In this document: positions 1 through 14,400 of the stretch, one piece after another
How positions within the stretch are numbered: the first letter of the stretch is position 1
Layout: each line of letters starts with the position of its first letter
Assembly (NCBI RefSeq): GCF_963576615.1
Contig: NC_088712.1
Location: forward strand, 30,967,870-31,031,869
Length of the DNA: 64,000 nucleotides
Direction: 5' to 3'
Source of the DNA: Watersipora subatra
Lineage: Eukaryota; Bryozoa; Gymnolaemata; Cheilostomatida; Watersiporidae
The notes under the pieces: generated by a model
Told to the model about the DNA's origin: nothing
Database searches by the model: none
The model's input: only the letters and a program-made list of their open reading frames with translations
Program-made: the position numbers and the translations under genes

Positions 1-330
1 TTGACCTTATCACGTTTTGGACAGCTGACCTTTTGGACAGTTGACCTTTTGAACAGCTGACCTTTTGGACAACTGACCTTTTGTACAGCTGACCTATTGG
101 ACAACTGACCTTTTGGACAGCTGAATTTTTGGACAACTGACCTTTTGGGCAGCTGACCTTTTGAACAGCTGACCTTTTGGACAGCTGACCTTTTGGACAG
201 CTGACCTTTTGTGCAGCTGACCTTTTTGGCAGCTGAACTTTTGAGCAGCTGCATTTTTGGGCAGCTGACCTTTTGGCAGCTGACCTTTTAGGCAGTTGAA
301 CCTTTGGGCAGTTGACTTTTTGGGTAGCTA
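1..330. repeat. E-box-rich short tandem array
   Basis: About 20 imperfect copies of a 15-16 bp unit reading roughly gacagctgaccttttg; the array runs off the left window edge. Most units contain CAGCTG, a palindromic E-box core. Units differ by single substitutions such as gacaact or gggcagct. No open frame of note. Confidence 0.9.
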
Positions 331-1208
331 GCAAAAATGCCAAAGTGAGACTGTTTTGCAACCACTTTTACAACCAGTGACAGCAATCCAGAAAGTCGCT
401 CAAATTTAAGTCATGGTTTGCCAAAGACCAGTGATGAAGACATTTATTACTGTTGTATGTTGATATAAATACATGTGGGTGATAAAAAAATGTTTTTTAT
501 GCCCAAACAAATTTTTTTCTCCGTTCAATATTTCACATGTTTTGAACAAGATAAACACTGTATACTGCGGTATGCCAAGTTTGATTTTAACATATCATTA
601 TCGTTAAATAATTATAATTATCATATTTAATTATATTATTATACAATTTTTATCATTATAAGAAGCAGCACTAAATGCAAATAAATTTTATGATCTTCTA
701 TAAAACGTAAAATAATTGATGAAGAGTCAAAATACCGTTCAAACAGGCAAATGAAGTAATAAACAAAAAATGTTGGTAATATATAAATATATAATAATTA
801 TAAAAACATTCAACAGCACAACATGTGATTATTTAACAAACCTTTACAACTGAATCGCTATTGGTTGACGTACGAGCAATCTGTTTACAACTAATGAAGT
901 CGTAAGTCGACTGCTACCTGTAGACCGTTTCTAACCAAAATTATCAGTCAGGAATTCTATTACACATTGACTCAAAGGTGAATAACCAGTTTGAGGAAGA
1001 CACAAATTTTGAAACTAAATTAAATTTTCTAGTTATAAACAATAAACAATATTATAATTACAATATATATACTTATATACATGTAATGTATATAATTATA
1101 TATAATATGTTATAATGATTAGTACCCTAATGGTCTAGTGTGCTGTGAACTATCATCAGCTGTGCTGAGAAAGCGTGAAGAATAAATATATGCATTATTA
1201 CTTGAAAA
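331..1208. other. AT-rich non-coding stretch
   Basis: No convincing exon on either strand. It is very AT-rich, with poly-A/T runs. Near 1121-1150 the string aatggtctagtgtgctgtg resembles a tRNA box A, but no matching box B follows, so it is not called as a SINE. Confidence 0.5.
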
Positions 1209-2985
1209 CATTGCAAGCTGTTTGATTAGTCTGGGTGGTAGGGTGATGCACTCTAAAGCTGTTTGATTAGTCTGGGTGGTAGGGTGATACACTCTAAAGC
1301 TGTTTGATTAGTCTGGGTGGTAGGGTGATGCACCCTAAAGCTGTTTGATTAGTCTGGGTGGTAGGGTGATGCACCCTAAAGCTGTTTGATTAGTGTGGGT
1401 GGTAGGGTGAGGCACCCTAAAGCTGTTCGATTAGTCTGGGTAGTAGGGTGATGCACCCTAAAGCAGTCTTATTAGTCTGGGTGGTAGGGTGATGCACCCT
1501 AAAGCTGTTTGATTAGTGTGGGTGGTAGGGTGAGGCACCCTAAAGCTGTTTGATTAGTCTGGGTAGTAGGGTGATGCACCCTAAAGCTGTCTTATTAGTC
1601 TGGGTGGTAGGGTGATGCACCCTAAAGCTGTTTGATTAGTCTGGGTGGTAGGGTGATACACCCTAAAGCTGTCTGATTAGTCTGGGTGGTCGGGTGATAC
1701 ACCCTAAGGCTGTTTGATTAGTCTGGGTGGTAGGGTGATACACTCTAAAGCTGTTTGATTAGTCTGGGTGGTAGGGTGATGCACCCTAAAGCTGTTCGAT
1801 TAGCCTGGGTGGCAGGGTGATGCACCCTAAAGCTGTTTGATTAGTCTGGGTAGTAGGGTGATGCACCCTAAAGCTGTTTGATTAGTCTGGGTGGTAGGGT
1901 GATGCACCCTAAAGCTGTTCGATTAGTCTGGGTAGTAGGGTGATGCACCCTAAAGCAGTCTTATTAGTCTGGGTGGTAGGGTGATGCACCCTAAAGCTGT
2001 TTGATTAGTCTGGGTGGTAGGGTGATACACTCTAAAGCTGTTTGATTAGTCTGGGTGGTAGGGTGATGCACCCTAAAGCTGTTTGATTAGTCTGGGTGGT
2101 AGGGTGATGCACCCTAAAGCTGTTCGATTAGTCTGGGTAGTAGGGTGATACACTCTAAAGCTGTTTGATTAGTCTGGGTGGTAGGGTGATGCACCCTAAA
2201 GCTGTTTGATTAGTCTGGGTGGTAGGGTGATGCACCCTAAAGCTGTTTGATTAGTGTGGGTGGTAGGGTGAGGCACCCTAAAGCTGTTCGATTAGTCTGG
2301 GTAGTAGGGTGATGCACCCTAAAGCAGTCTTATTAGTCTGGGTGGTAGGGTGATGCACCCTAAAGCTGTTTGATTAGTGTGGGTGGTAGGGTGAGGCACC
2401 CTAAAGCTGTTTGATTAGTCTGGGTAGTAGGGTGATGCACCCTAAAGCTGTCTTATTAGTCTGGGTGGTAGGGTGATGCACCCTAAAGCTGTTTGATTAG
2501 TCTGGGTGGTAGGGTGATACACCCTAAAGCTGTCTGATTAGTCTGGGTGGTCGGGTGATACACCCTAAGGCTGTCTGATTAGTCTGGGTGGTAGGGTGAT
2601 GCACTCTAAAGCTGTTTGATTAGTCTGGGTGGTAGGGTGACACACCCTAAAGCTGTTCGATTAGTCTGGGTGGTAGGGTGACACACCCTAAAGCTGTTTG
2701 ATTAGTCTGGGTAGTAGGGTGATGCACCCTAAAGCTGTTTGATTAGTCTGGTAGTAGGGTGATACACCCTAAGGCTGTCTTATTAGTCTGGGTGGTAGGG
2801 TGATGCACCCTAAAGCTGTTTGATTAGTCTGGGTGGTAGGGTGATACACCCTAAGGCTGTCTGATTAGTCTGGGTGGTAGGGTGATACACCCTAAAGCTG
2901 TCTGATTAGTCTGGGTGGTCGGGTGATACACCCTAAGGCTGTCTGATTAGTCTGGGTGGTAGGGTGATGCACTCTAAAGCTGAAT
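1209..2985. repeat. 41-bp minisatellite with internal hairpin
   Basis: About 43 head-to-tail copies of a 41-bp unit (ctgtttgattagtctggg.. ending ..caccctaaag). Each typical unit holds the inverted repeat AGGGTG-atg-CACCCT, so single strands can fold into 43 regularly spaced small hairpins. Variant units (gtgtggg, gaggcac, cagtctt, ggtcggg) occur in the same order in two blocks 861 bp (21 units) apart, for example at 1381 and 2242, showing a segmental copy within the array. Confidence 0.95.
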
Positions 2986-3348
2986 GCCTTGAGATAGAAT
3001 TCTGCATGATGCAATCCTATATTCTTTCTTCAAACTTCTAACTATGGCTTTGGTTGGATGAACAGAGGGACACAACTTTCATTAAGTGAACAGTTGGATA
3101 CAGCTGTTATTATAGTGAAGGTTTTACTACATGTTATTATATTTAAAGTAAAAATTATAAACTAAAAGGATGTGATGACTTAACGTACATTAAAACTTCA
3201 GTCCGAAGCAAAGCTTATTGGTGCGTCCAATCAACATTAGAGAGACCTGAGCTGAACTTGTAAGTTACTTTAGATGTTTCCAGCTAGGTACAACTCTTCC
3301 ACCGTTTACTCTTTATCAAAATCTATGGTGCCGTTTACTCACACCTAC
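2986..3348. other. Flank downstream of the last visible SMPDL exon
   Basis: No exon was found. The next SMPDL exon, which must start in phase 1, should lie further left on the minus strand. Nothing here matches the C-terminal region of that family, so the exon is probably outside the window. Confidence 0.4.
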
Positions 3349-3523
3349 CTTCGTCAAACAACACTTTGACGGCAGCGTTGTGCTCATGCCCAAAGAACAG
3401 TCCGATAATGACATCATGGTACTCCCTGACAAGGCTCACAAACTGCTCATTGTATTTCTTGTACATGTGAATATAGTCTCCCTTCGCTCCGACACCAAAT
3501 GGCACATGAGCGCTGATCAGCAC
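3349..3523 (-). CDS. SMPDL3-like exon e (AHVPFG and GHEH metal-binding blocks)
   Basis: Acceptor aaatgcag, then [10 protein letters not shown]; donor gaag|gtaggt. 58 codons plus one base. It contains the catalytic-domain His of AHVPFGVG and the terminal [15 protein letters not shown] block, the last two metallophosphoesterase signatures. It starts in phase 0, matching the end of the exon at 8466. A second possible donor (gtag|gtgtga) lies four bases further on, so the exact end is uncertain by four bases. Confidence 0.88.
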
Positions 3524-6500
3524 CTGCATTTAAATATCTATTGTTATGATGGCTGGGCGTCTGCACCGCCGCCCTCCAAATGCTCACAAATTAATTTTTA
3601 GAGTTTTTACTTAGTCTGGTAATATTTATACTAGCACCCTAGAAGTCTGGTAAGCTGTGAGAGATTACCAGGAGTGTCAATAAACTGCAGAGAATAAGTA
3701 TGTACACAATCATTCCGCAAAGTTGGGAGGCATACATTTAGCCCAGACGCTTGAGTGTCAGGCTGGTAAGCTTAATAGCATGAGTACCAATTTAGTATGA
3801 TGCAATTGCTTTTCCTAGCCTCTAATCATATCTTTAAACAGACCTAAGGTGAAGATTTCTCAGCCAATTTGTAACACATTTCTGTACTTGTGGTTTATTA
3901 AACGAATTAGTCAATGCTGTCTAACAAATCTATCTTTCAATTAAAATATATTTTCATGAGGTCCTTTGCAACTTCACTTGCTAGAACCATTTTTTAATAT
4001 CAGTTTCGTATATAATTGACGGCTTTGATTTTTTCCCCCATAAAGGTTGCAATTAGAATCTTGAATTTCATAGATTTCACAAAGGTACAGTTTGCATATT
4101 TGCAGAGGCGATAGCAAAACATATTGTTTTAATCATAAATAAGAAAAGACCAACATCATGCTTTCTGGTTACTAAACGCCATACACTGTTTATACAGAAG
4201 AAAATATAGCTCCCACTGTACCAGCTCAGAATTCTCTAGTTGCAGTATCTTATTGCCATAGATTATGTAGCAGATGAGCACATGAACACTTTTTTGTGCT
4301 GCAGTCAATTGCTGGTACAAGAAACAACAGTTAACAGGTGCTGGAATGAGAGACAGTGGTTAACAGGTGCTGGTATGGGAGACAATAGTTAACGGGTGCT
4401 GGTATGAGATACAATAGTTAATAGGTGCTGGTATGGGACATAAAAAGTCTAAATGTGCTGGTATGGGAGACAATAGTTAACAGGTGCTGGTATGAGATAC
4501 AATAGTTAATAGGTGCTGGTATGGGAGATAAAAATTCTAAAGGTGCTGTTATGAGAGACAATCGTTAACAGGGGCTGGTATGAGAGACAACAGTTAACAG
4601 GTGCTGGTATGAGAGACAACAGTTAACAGGTGCTGGTATCAGAGACAATAGTTAACAGGTGCTGGTATGAGAGACAACAGTTAACAGGTGCTGGTATGAG
4701 AAACAACAATTAATAGGTGCTGATTAAATTGTTGAGAGATTCATGTACAATCTATCTCAAGAGTAAAATATACACATGTTCTGAGTTTAGTACTTCATTT
4801 CTCTTTGCATCTCTATGCTTTGGTGCATCACTCTATGCTTTGGAACATCACTCTATGTTTTGGTACTTCACTCTATGTTTGGTGCATCACTCTATGCTTT
4901 GATGTATCACTCTATGTTTGGTGCACATACTCACCACTTTGTGAATCAATTTTATTGCTGTTATCAAGTAATTATCAAATAATCTTGGCTTAGAATTAAA
5001 AACACATATAACTATAAATTGATTATTACTGCTACTGCTATTATTGTTACTACTAGAAATTTCCCTGTCATACAGCCCCTGACCAAAATTATAATGGAAA
5101 AAGAAAGGGTACTGCCGGTTGAGAAATGCAGTATTAGCAGTCACATGGCACTGCAGTGCAATGGTAGCTGCAATGGTAGCTGTAATGTACTGGGTGTAAT
5201 GTACTGGGTGTTATTATGTACAACAAACAGCAATAATGGAAGGAGAAGATTGTATGTTTATATCTCTCCCCTGCAATAGGAGAAATACAATATTAGAAGT
5301 AAGATGGCAAGCTGCTGTGTAATATACACAGGCGAGGGAGGGGGCTGTATATCATTGGTCATAGCAACCAATATCAAGAAGTTGTGATATTTATTTAGAT
5401 TTCTGTATTTATATCTAAAAAACTATGCTGAATTTAAAAATCTAAACAGATTTTAGCTGGTTGTCATAGAAATAGATTTATATCTATAAAAAAATGTAGG
5501 CCTATTTCTTGATTTTGCATATATTAAAAATGGCTTGACAGTACCACGATATTGGGCACAGCTGCAGTATCATCAACAAATTTTTAGAAAAATAATAACA
5601 GTAACATATTGCACACCATCGGTCACTGTATACTTTGATCTTGTAAATTCGAATGATTATTCTTATAACTAAATCTTATAATAGCCATAATAATCTTATA
5701 AAATTGAATAATTATTCTTACATTTGAATATTGTAATAATCTTATAAGAATCGTTAGAAAAATATCATCGTCATTTCCTTTACTTTCACTGTTTTGGACA
5801 TCAGTTGGAATACCAAAGTACTCATTATAAGTGTCCGAAAACGTCAGAGTCCCGTAAAATCGGCAAAAAAGAAACGATTACTTTTCAGTACTTCTACGTT
5901 AATTACAGAAACCTTCGGCAATTGGACAATGCCATAGACTGGTGAAATGTGCACGTTTTTCTCGTGAAATGCGCACGACTTGATGGTTCTACTCTCGGTC
6001 GCACGACTTTATCGGCGTTTTGTTGGCCGGTCTTAATTTTGAATAAAATAGGCTTATCAGGTTTTAATAGCAATTTTAGGCCAAATTAATCTGTCTAGTT
6101 ATGTATTATCCGATCAGATGGGTAAGGTTCAGGATTTTGTCTACAAATTGCAAAAACTTGGTAACATATGTAAATAGGTTTATATGTGTTTTGTATCATT
6201 ACTATACTTAAACGACTCCATTGAAAAATGGTTAAATTTTTTGATGGGATTTTGGTACAAGGGTTTGGTAACGGCCGTTGACGGATAATTTTTCGGGAGT
6301 TGTGTGCGCATATGCATTTATCATAAAGTTTCCAAACAATCGCTTCGTTCGTGTTTGGTCGTGGACTACTATTACTACTACTATTATTACTACTATTATT
6401 ACTACTATTACTACTACTATTACTACTATTATTACTACTATTATTACTACTATTATTACTACTACTATTACTACAACTCTATTTTACCAGCCTATTTATT

Positions 6501-8351
6501 CACTATTGAATATAAGTCGAACCTTTTTTGTTCTTCTAGATTTATGTCCGTTAGTAATTAAGTTCAGTATAAGAAACTATTCAAATCCTTGCATTTTACT
6601 ATAAATTAGCTATGCAGCCTTTAGCTCATAAAAATACAGCTAAAAAATTGCTAGCAACATTTTACACTGTCTTTAAAAATAGGGTTATTTAGTTCAGACA
6701 AAAAGAGACAACCGTGACACTACTAATGGTTGCTGCCAAGACAACCTTGACACTAATAATGGTTGCTGACAAGACAACCTTGACACTAATAATGGTTGCT
6801 GATGATTGGAGTAGATATTTTTCGCTAATCTTTCTTGTGTTATGGAACACCATAGTTGAATCTAAACAAAGTACATATTTATACAAATAGTAAAAGTGTT
6901 TTTTAGCTTTAGTGGATGTAGTTGAAGCAGATTTGGAGTTGTATGATAAGCCTTACTAATTTATTAACTGCATCATTCTATAAATTTATCATATGCATCA
7001 TTCTATTATCTTATCATACGCATCATTCTATTAATATATCATACGCATCATTCTATTAATTTATCATACACATCATTCTATTAATATATCATACACATCA
7101 TTCTATTAATATATCATATACATCATTCTATTAATATATCATACACATCATTCTATTAATATATCATATACATCATTCTATTAATATATCATACACATCA
7201 TTCTATTAATATATCATACACATCATTCTATTAATATATCATACACATCATTCTATTAATATATCATACACATTATTCTATTAATATATCATACGCATCA
7301 TTCTATTAATTTATCATACACATCATTCTATTAATATATCATACACATCGTTCTATTAATATATCATGCACATCATTCTATTAATATATCATACACATCA
7401 TTCTATTAATATATCATACACATCATTCTATTAATATATCACACGCATCATTCTATTAATATATCATACGCATCATTCTATTAATTTATCATACACATCA
7501 TTCTATTAATATATTATACACATCATTCTATTAATATATCATACACATCATTCTATTAATATATCATACGCATCATTCTATTGCTATATCATACACATCA
7601 TTCTATTAATATATCATACACATCATTCTATTAATATATCATACGCATCATTCTATTGCTATATCATACACATCATTCTATTAATATATCATACACATCA
7701 TTCTATTAATATATCATACACATCATTCTATTAATATATCATATCATACACATCATTCTATTAATATATCATACACATCATTCTATTAATATATCATACG
7801 CATCATTCTATTGCTATATCATACACATCATTCTATTAATATATCATACACATCATTCTATTAATTTATCATACACATCATTCTATTAATATATCATACG
7901 CATCATTCTATTATCTTATCATACACATCGTTCTATTAATATATCATACACATCATTCTATTAATATATCATACGCATCATTCTATTGCTATATCATACA
8001 CATCATTCTATTAATATATCATACGCATCATTCTATTAATTTATCATACACATCGTTCTATTAATATATCATGCACATCATTCTATTAATATATCATACA
8101 CATCATTCTATTAATATATCATACGCATCATTCTATTGCTATATCATACACATCATTCTATTAATATATCATACACATCATTCTATTAATATATCACACA
8201 CATCATATCAGGCACTACTAACCACAACCAAGATATTGAAAAGTTCAAAAGTAAGACAACTCTTAAGTACTAAAAACCAACTCTCATACACTTTCAACCT
8301 AAACAAGAGTTCAGTGAATATATATATATATATATATACACATATATATAC

Positions 8352-8406
<55 letters not shown>

Positions 8407-11400
8407 TATGTATATATATGTATATATATACATGTATATGTATATATACAATATCAAGGACTTACCTTAGTAGAATTGGTCCTCGCAAATTGTAGCAGGT
8501 CTTCAAGCATTGCAAATTGCTGGCCTGGATCATCAGGAAGGCTTTCATAGACTTTGTTTCCAAGATAGTAGAAGTTAGTATTGAGGGCAGTAGCAACAAG
8601 CCCAGACGAGAGTCTCACAGTGTAATATCCATCTGGAACCAAGTGGTATGAGTATTGTACTAGTATATTAGAATAATGAGTAGGCCTACTATACTAGTAT
8701 ATAAAAGTAATGAGTTCTGTACTAGTATATTAGATTATTGGGTACTGTACTAGTATATTAGAGTAACGAGTACTGTACTAGTATATTACTAGTAGATTAC
8801 AGTCATATTTACTTTACACAATATAAAGTACGTAAATCCAGAACCATCGTTCCACCTTTAGGAAACTAATAGGTAGTATTCTTTTCTTGCTCGTTGCTGT
8901 ACTATATTCATTGTACCAGAACTCACATTGCCTAAATGACTCTCTCTTGCTTATTTCTCCATCAAACCATCCTAGCCGATTCCAAACATTTGATATATTT
9001 GTATAGATTTCGTTGACTGCTGCTGGGAGCTGGTTGTCTGGCACATAATCATGATTTCCTGGAAATAGTATGGAAAATTTAATTGGAAATGTTTAGCTAG
9101 CGCATCATTTTAACACACCCAAATAAAAAAATTAATTTGGCATTTCAAACAATGCAATCGACTTGATCTTAAGAATAATAGGTATAACATGAACCCAAAC
9201 CATGAAACCAACATATACGACATATCTTATGTATATATACGTGTATCTTATGTATATCAGCACAGGTCTGATGTACAGGAAAGGACAAAACTCTCATAAT
9301 AACTCTGAATAACTAGAGATGAAGTTTAAAGGGGTTCTTGTCAAATACTTTGGCAGCATGTAGAGTACATGTTGTACGTAGTAATCTGGGTATGTCTGGG
9401 TAGAATTCTGGGTACTCTTGTACTGATGTTACATATTGACTTTTAGTATGTTACTGATTGACTTTTAGCACCATTACTCTGATATACAAGTCCTAGGAGG
9501 AGCTTAATATGATTGCTCTAATATACAAATCCTAGGAGTTTAACATGATTGCTCTAATATGCAAGTCCTAGGAAGAGCTTAACATGATTGCTCTGATATA
9601 CAAGTCTTAGGAGGAGCTTAACATGATTGCTTTAATAACCATAACTTGGTCTTCTCTGTCATCACTGTTAGAAAGTAGAGGTGTATATATTCCCCCAGCA
9701 GCATTATTTTGCTGATAGTACCTACTGATGAAGTAATAGATGATTGCATCCACTCTTAGTAAACTCTTCTTGATTGAAATGAGTTTGTAAATTGCTGTTT
9801 ATTTGGTCTCCAATCCAATAGTCTGTTTTTTATGTCATGTAGTGAGTTTTAAAGTATTTGTTATGTAGTTATTTTGTGTTAACACTTTGAAGGCTTGTTT
9901 TATACATATAAACAAGTCTCCCTGATCCTAAAACATATTAACAACTTGTATATACAAACAGGTCTCCCTGATCCTAGACTATATTAACAACTTGTATATA
10001 CAAACAGATCTCCCTGATCCTAGACTATATTAACAACTTGTATATACAAACAGGTCTCCCTGATCCTAGACTATATTAACAACTTGTATATACAAACAGG
10101 TCTCCCTGATCCTAGACTATATTAACAACTTGTATATACAAACAGGTCTCCCTGATCCTAAACCATATTAACAATTTGTATATACAAACAGGTCTCCCTG
10201 ATCCCAGACTATATTAACAACTTGTATATACAAACAGGTCTCCCTGATCCTAGACCATATTAACAACTTGTATATACAAACAGGTCTCCCTGATCCTAGA
10301 CTATATTAACAACTTGTATATACAAACAGGTCTCCCTGATCCCAGACTATATTAACAACTTGTATATACAAACAGGTTCTCCCTGATCCCAGACTATATT
10401 AACAACTTGTATATACAAACAGGTCTCCCTGATCCTAGACCATATTAACAATTTGTATATACAAACAGGTCTCCCTGATCCTAGACTATATTAACAACTT
10501 GTATATACAAACAGGTCTCCCTGATCCTAGACTATATTAACAACTTGTATATAGAAACAGGTCTCCTTGATCCCAGACTATATTAACAACTTGTATATAC
10601 AAACAGGTCTCCCTGATCCTAAACCATATTAACAATTTGTATATACAAACAGGTCTCCCTGATCCCAGACTATATTAACAACTTGTATATACAAACAGGT
10701 CTCCCTGATCCTAGACCATATTAACAATTTGTATATACAAACAGGTCTCCCTGATCCTAGACTATATTAACAACTTGTATATAGAAACAGGTCTCCTTGA
10801 TCCCAGACTATATTAACAACTTGTATATACAAACAGGTCTCCCTGATCCTAGACTATATTAACAACTTGTATATACAAACAGGTCTCCCTGATCCTAGAC
10901 TATATTAACAACTTGTATATACAAACAGGTCTCCCTGATCCTAAACCATATTAACAATTTGTATATACAAACAGGTTCTCCCTGATCCTAGACCATATTA
11001 ACAACTTGTATATACAAACAGGTCTCCCTGATCCTAGACTATATTAACAACTTGTATATACAAACAGGTCTCCCTGATCCTAAACCATATTAACAATTTG
11101 TATATACAAACAGGTTCTCCCTGATCCTAGACTATATTAACAACTTGTATATACAAACAGGTCTCCCTGATCCTAGACTATATTAACAACTTGTATATAC
11201 AAACAGGTCTCCCTGATCCTAAACCATATTAACAATTTGTATATACAAACAGGTCTCCCTGATCCCAGACTATATTAACAACTTGTATATACAAACAGGT
11301 CTCCCTGATCCTAAACCATATTAACAATTTGTATATACAAACAGGTCTCCCTGATCCCAGACTATATTAACAACTTGTATATACAAACAGGTTCTCCCTG

Positions 11401-14400
11401 ATCCCAGACTATATTAACAACTTGTATATACAAACAGGTCTCCCTGATCCCAGACTATATTAACAACTTGTATATACAAACAGGTTCTCCCTGATCCCAG
11501 ACTATATTAACAACTTGTATATACAAACAGGTCTCCCTGATCCCAGACTATATTAACAACTTGTATATATAAACAGGTCTCCCTGATCCTAGACTATATT
11601 AACAACTTGTATATAGAAACAGGTCTCCTTGATCCTAGACTATATTAACAACTTGTATATAGAAACAGGTCTCCTTGATCCCAGACTATATTAACAACTT
11701 GTATATACAAACAGGTCTCCCTGATCCTAAACCATATTAACAATTTGTATATACAAACAGGTCTCCCTGATCCCAGACTATATTAACAACTTGTATATAT
11801 AAACAGGTCTCCCTGATCCTAGACTATATTAACAACTTGTATATAGAAACAGGTCTCCTTGATCCTAGACTATATTAACAACTTGTATATAGAAACAGGT
11901 CTCCTTGATCCCAGACTATATTAACAACTTGTATATACAAACAGGTCTCCCTGATCCTAAACCATATTAACAATTTGTATATACAAACAGGTTCTCCCTG
12001 ATCCTAGACTATATTAACAACTTGTATATACAAACAGGTCTCCCTGATCCTAGACTATATTAACAACTTGTATATACAAACAGGTCTCCCTGATCCTAGA
12101 CTATATTAACAACTTGTATATACAAACAGGTCTCCCTGATCCTAGACTATATTAACAACTTGTATATATAAACAGGTTCTCCCTGATCCTAGACTATATT
12201 AACAACTTGTATATACAAACAGGTCTCCCTGATCCTAGACTATATTAACAACTTGTATATACAAACAGGTCTCCCTGATCCTAGACTATATTAACAACTT
12301 GTATATACAAACAGGTTCTCCCTGATCCTAGACTATATTAACAACTTGTATATACAAACAGGTCTCCCTGATCCTAGACTATATTAACAACTTGTATATA
12401 CAAACAGGTCTCCCTGATCCTAAACCATATTAACAATTTGTATATACAAACAGGTCTCCCTGATCCTAGACCATATTAACAACTTGTATATACAAACAGG
12501 TCTCCCTGATCCTAGACTATATTAACAACTTGTATATACAAACAGGTCTCCCTGATCCCAGACTATATTAACAACTTGTATATACAAACAGGTTCTCCCT
12601 GATCCCAGACTATATTAACAACTTGTATATACAAACAGGTCTCCCTGATCCTAGACCATATTAACAATTTGTATATACAAACAGGTCTCCCTGATCCTAG
12701 ACTATATTAACAACTTGTATATACAAACAGGTCTCCCTGATCCTAGACCATATTAACAATTTGTATATACAAACAGATCTCCCTGATCCTAGACTATATT
12801 AACAACTTGTATATACAAACAGGTCTCCCTGATCCTAGACTATATTAACAACTTGTATATAGAAACAGGTCTCCTTGATCCCAGACTATATTAACAACTT
12901 GTATATACAAACAGGTCTCCCTGATCCTAAACCATATTAACAATTTGTATATACAAACAGGTCTCCCTGATCCCAGACTATATTAACAACTTGTATATAC
13001 AAACAGGTCTCCCTGATCCTAGACCATATTAACAATTTGTATATACAAACAGGTCTCCCTGATCCTAGACTATATTAACAACTTGTATATAGAAACAGGT
13101 CTCCTTGATCCCAGACTATATTAACAACTTGTATATACAAACAGGTCTCCCTGATCCTAGACTATATTAACAACTTGTATATACAAACAGGTCTCCCTGA
13201 TCCTAGACTATATTAACAACTTGTATATACAAACAGGTCTCCCTGATCCTAAACCATATTAACAATTTGTATATACAAACAGGTTCTCCCTGATCCTAGA
13301 CCATATTAACAACTTGTATATACAAACAGGTCTCCCTGATCCTAGACTATATTAACAACTTGTATATACAAACAGGTCTCCCTGATCCTAAACCATATTA
13401 ACAATTTGTATATACAAACAGGTTCTCCCTGATCCTAGACTATATTAACAACTTGTATATACAAACAGGTCTCCCTGATCCTAGACTATATTAACAACTT
13501 GTATATACAAACAGGTCTCCCTGATCCTAAACCATATTAACAATTTGTATATACAAACAGGTCTCCCTGATCCCAGACTATATTAACAACTTGTATATAC
13601 AAACAGGTCTCCCTGATCCTAAACCATATTAACAATTTGTATATACAAACAGGTCTCCCTGATCCCAGACTATATTAACAACTTGTATATACAAACAGGT
13701 TCTCCCTGATCCCAGACTATATTAACAACTTGTATATACAAACAGGTCTCCCTGATCCCAGACTATATTAACAACTTGTATATACAAACAGGTTCTCCCT
13801 GATCCCAGACTATATTAACAACTTGTATATACAAACAGGTCTCCCTGATCCCAGACTATATTAACAACTTGTATATATAAACAGGTCTCCCTGATCCTAG
13901 ACTATATTAACAACTTGTATATAGAAACAGGTCTCCTTGATCCTAGACTATATTAACAACTTGTATATAGAAACAGGTCTCCTTGATCCCAGACTATATT
14001 AACAACTTGTATATACAAACAGGTCTCCCTGATCCTAAACCATATTAACAATTTGTATATACAAACAGGTCTCCCTGATCCTAAACCATATTAACAACTT
14101 GTATATACAAACAGGTCTCCCTGATCCCAGACTATATTAACAACTTGTATATATAAACAGGTCTCCCTGATCCCAGACTATATTAACAATTTGTATATAC
14201 AAACAGGTCTCCCTGATCCCAGACTATATTAACAACTTGTATATACAAACAGGTTCTCCCTGATCCCAGACTATATTAACAACTTGTATATACAAACAGG
14301 TCTCCCTGATCCTAGACTATATTAACAACTTGTATATACAAACAGGTTCTCCCTGATCCTAGACTATATTAACAACTTGTATATACAAACAGGTCTCCCT

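Noticed and set aside
3380-3601. Plus-strand frame opposite the SMPDL exon at 3349-3523
   Set aside because: Antisense shadow of a clearly homologous minus-strand exon.
6278-6604. Poly-Thr and poly-Tyr frames
   Set aside because: Translation of the ACT/ATT microsatellite.
8071-8550. 159-codon plus frame with His/Ile and Tyr/Ile runs
   Set aside because: It spans the 25-bp satellite and the TA microsatellite and overlaps the SMPDL exon in antisense.
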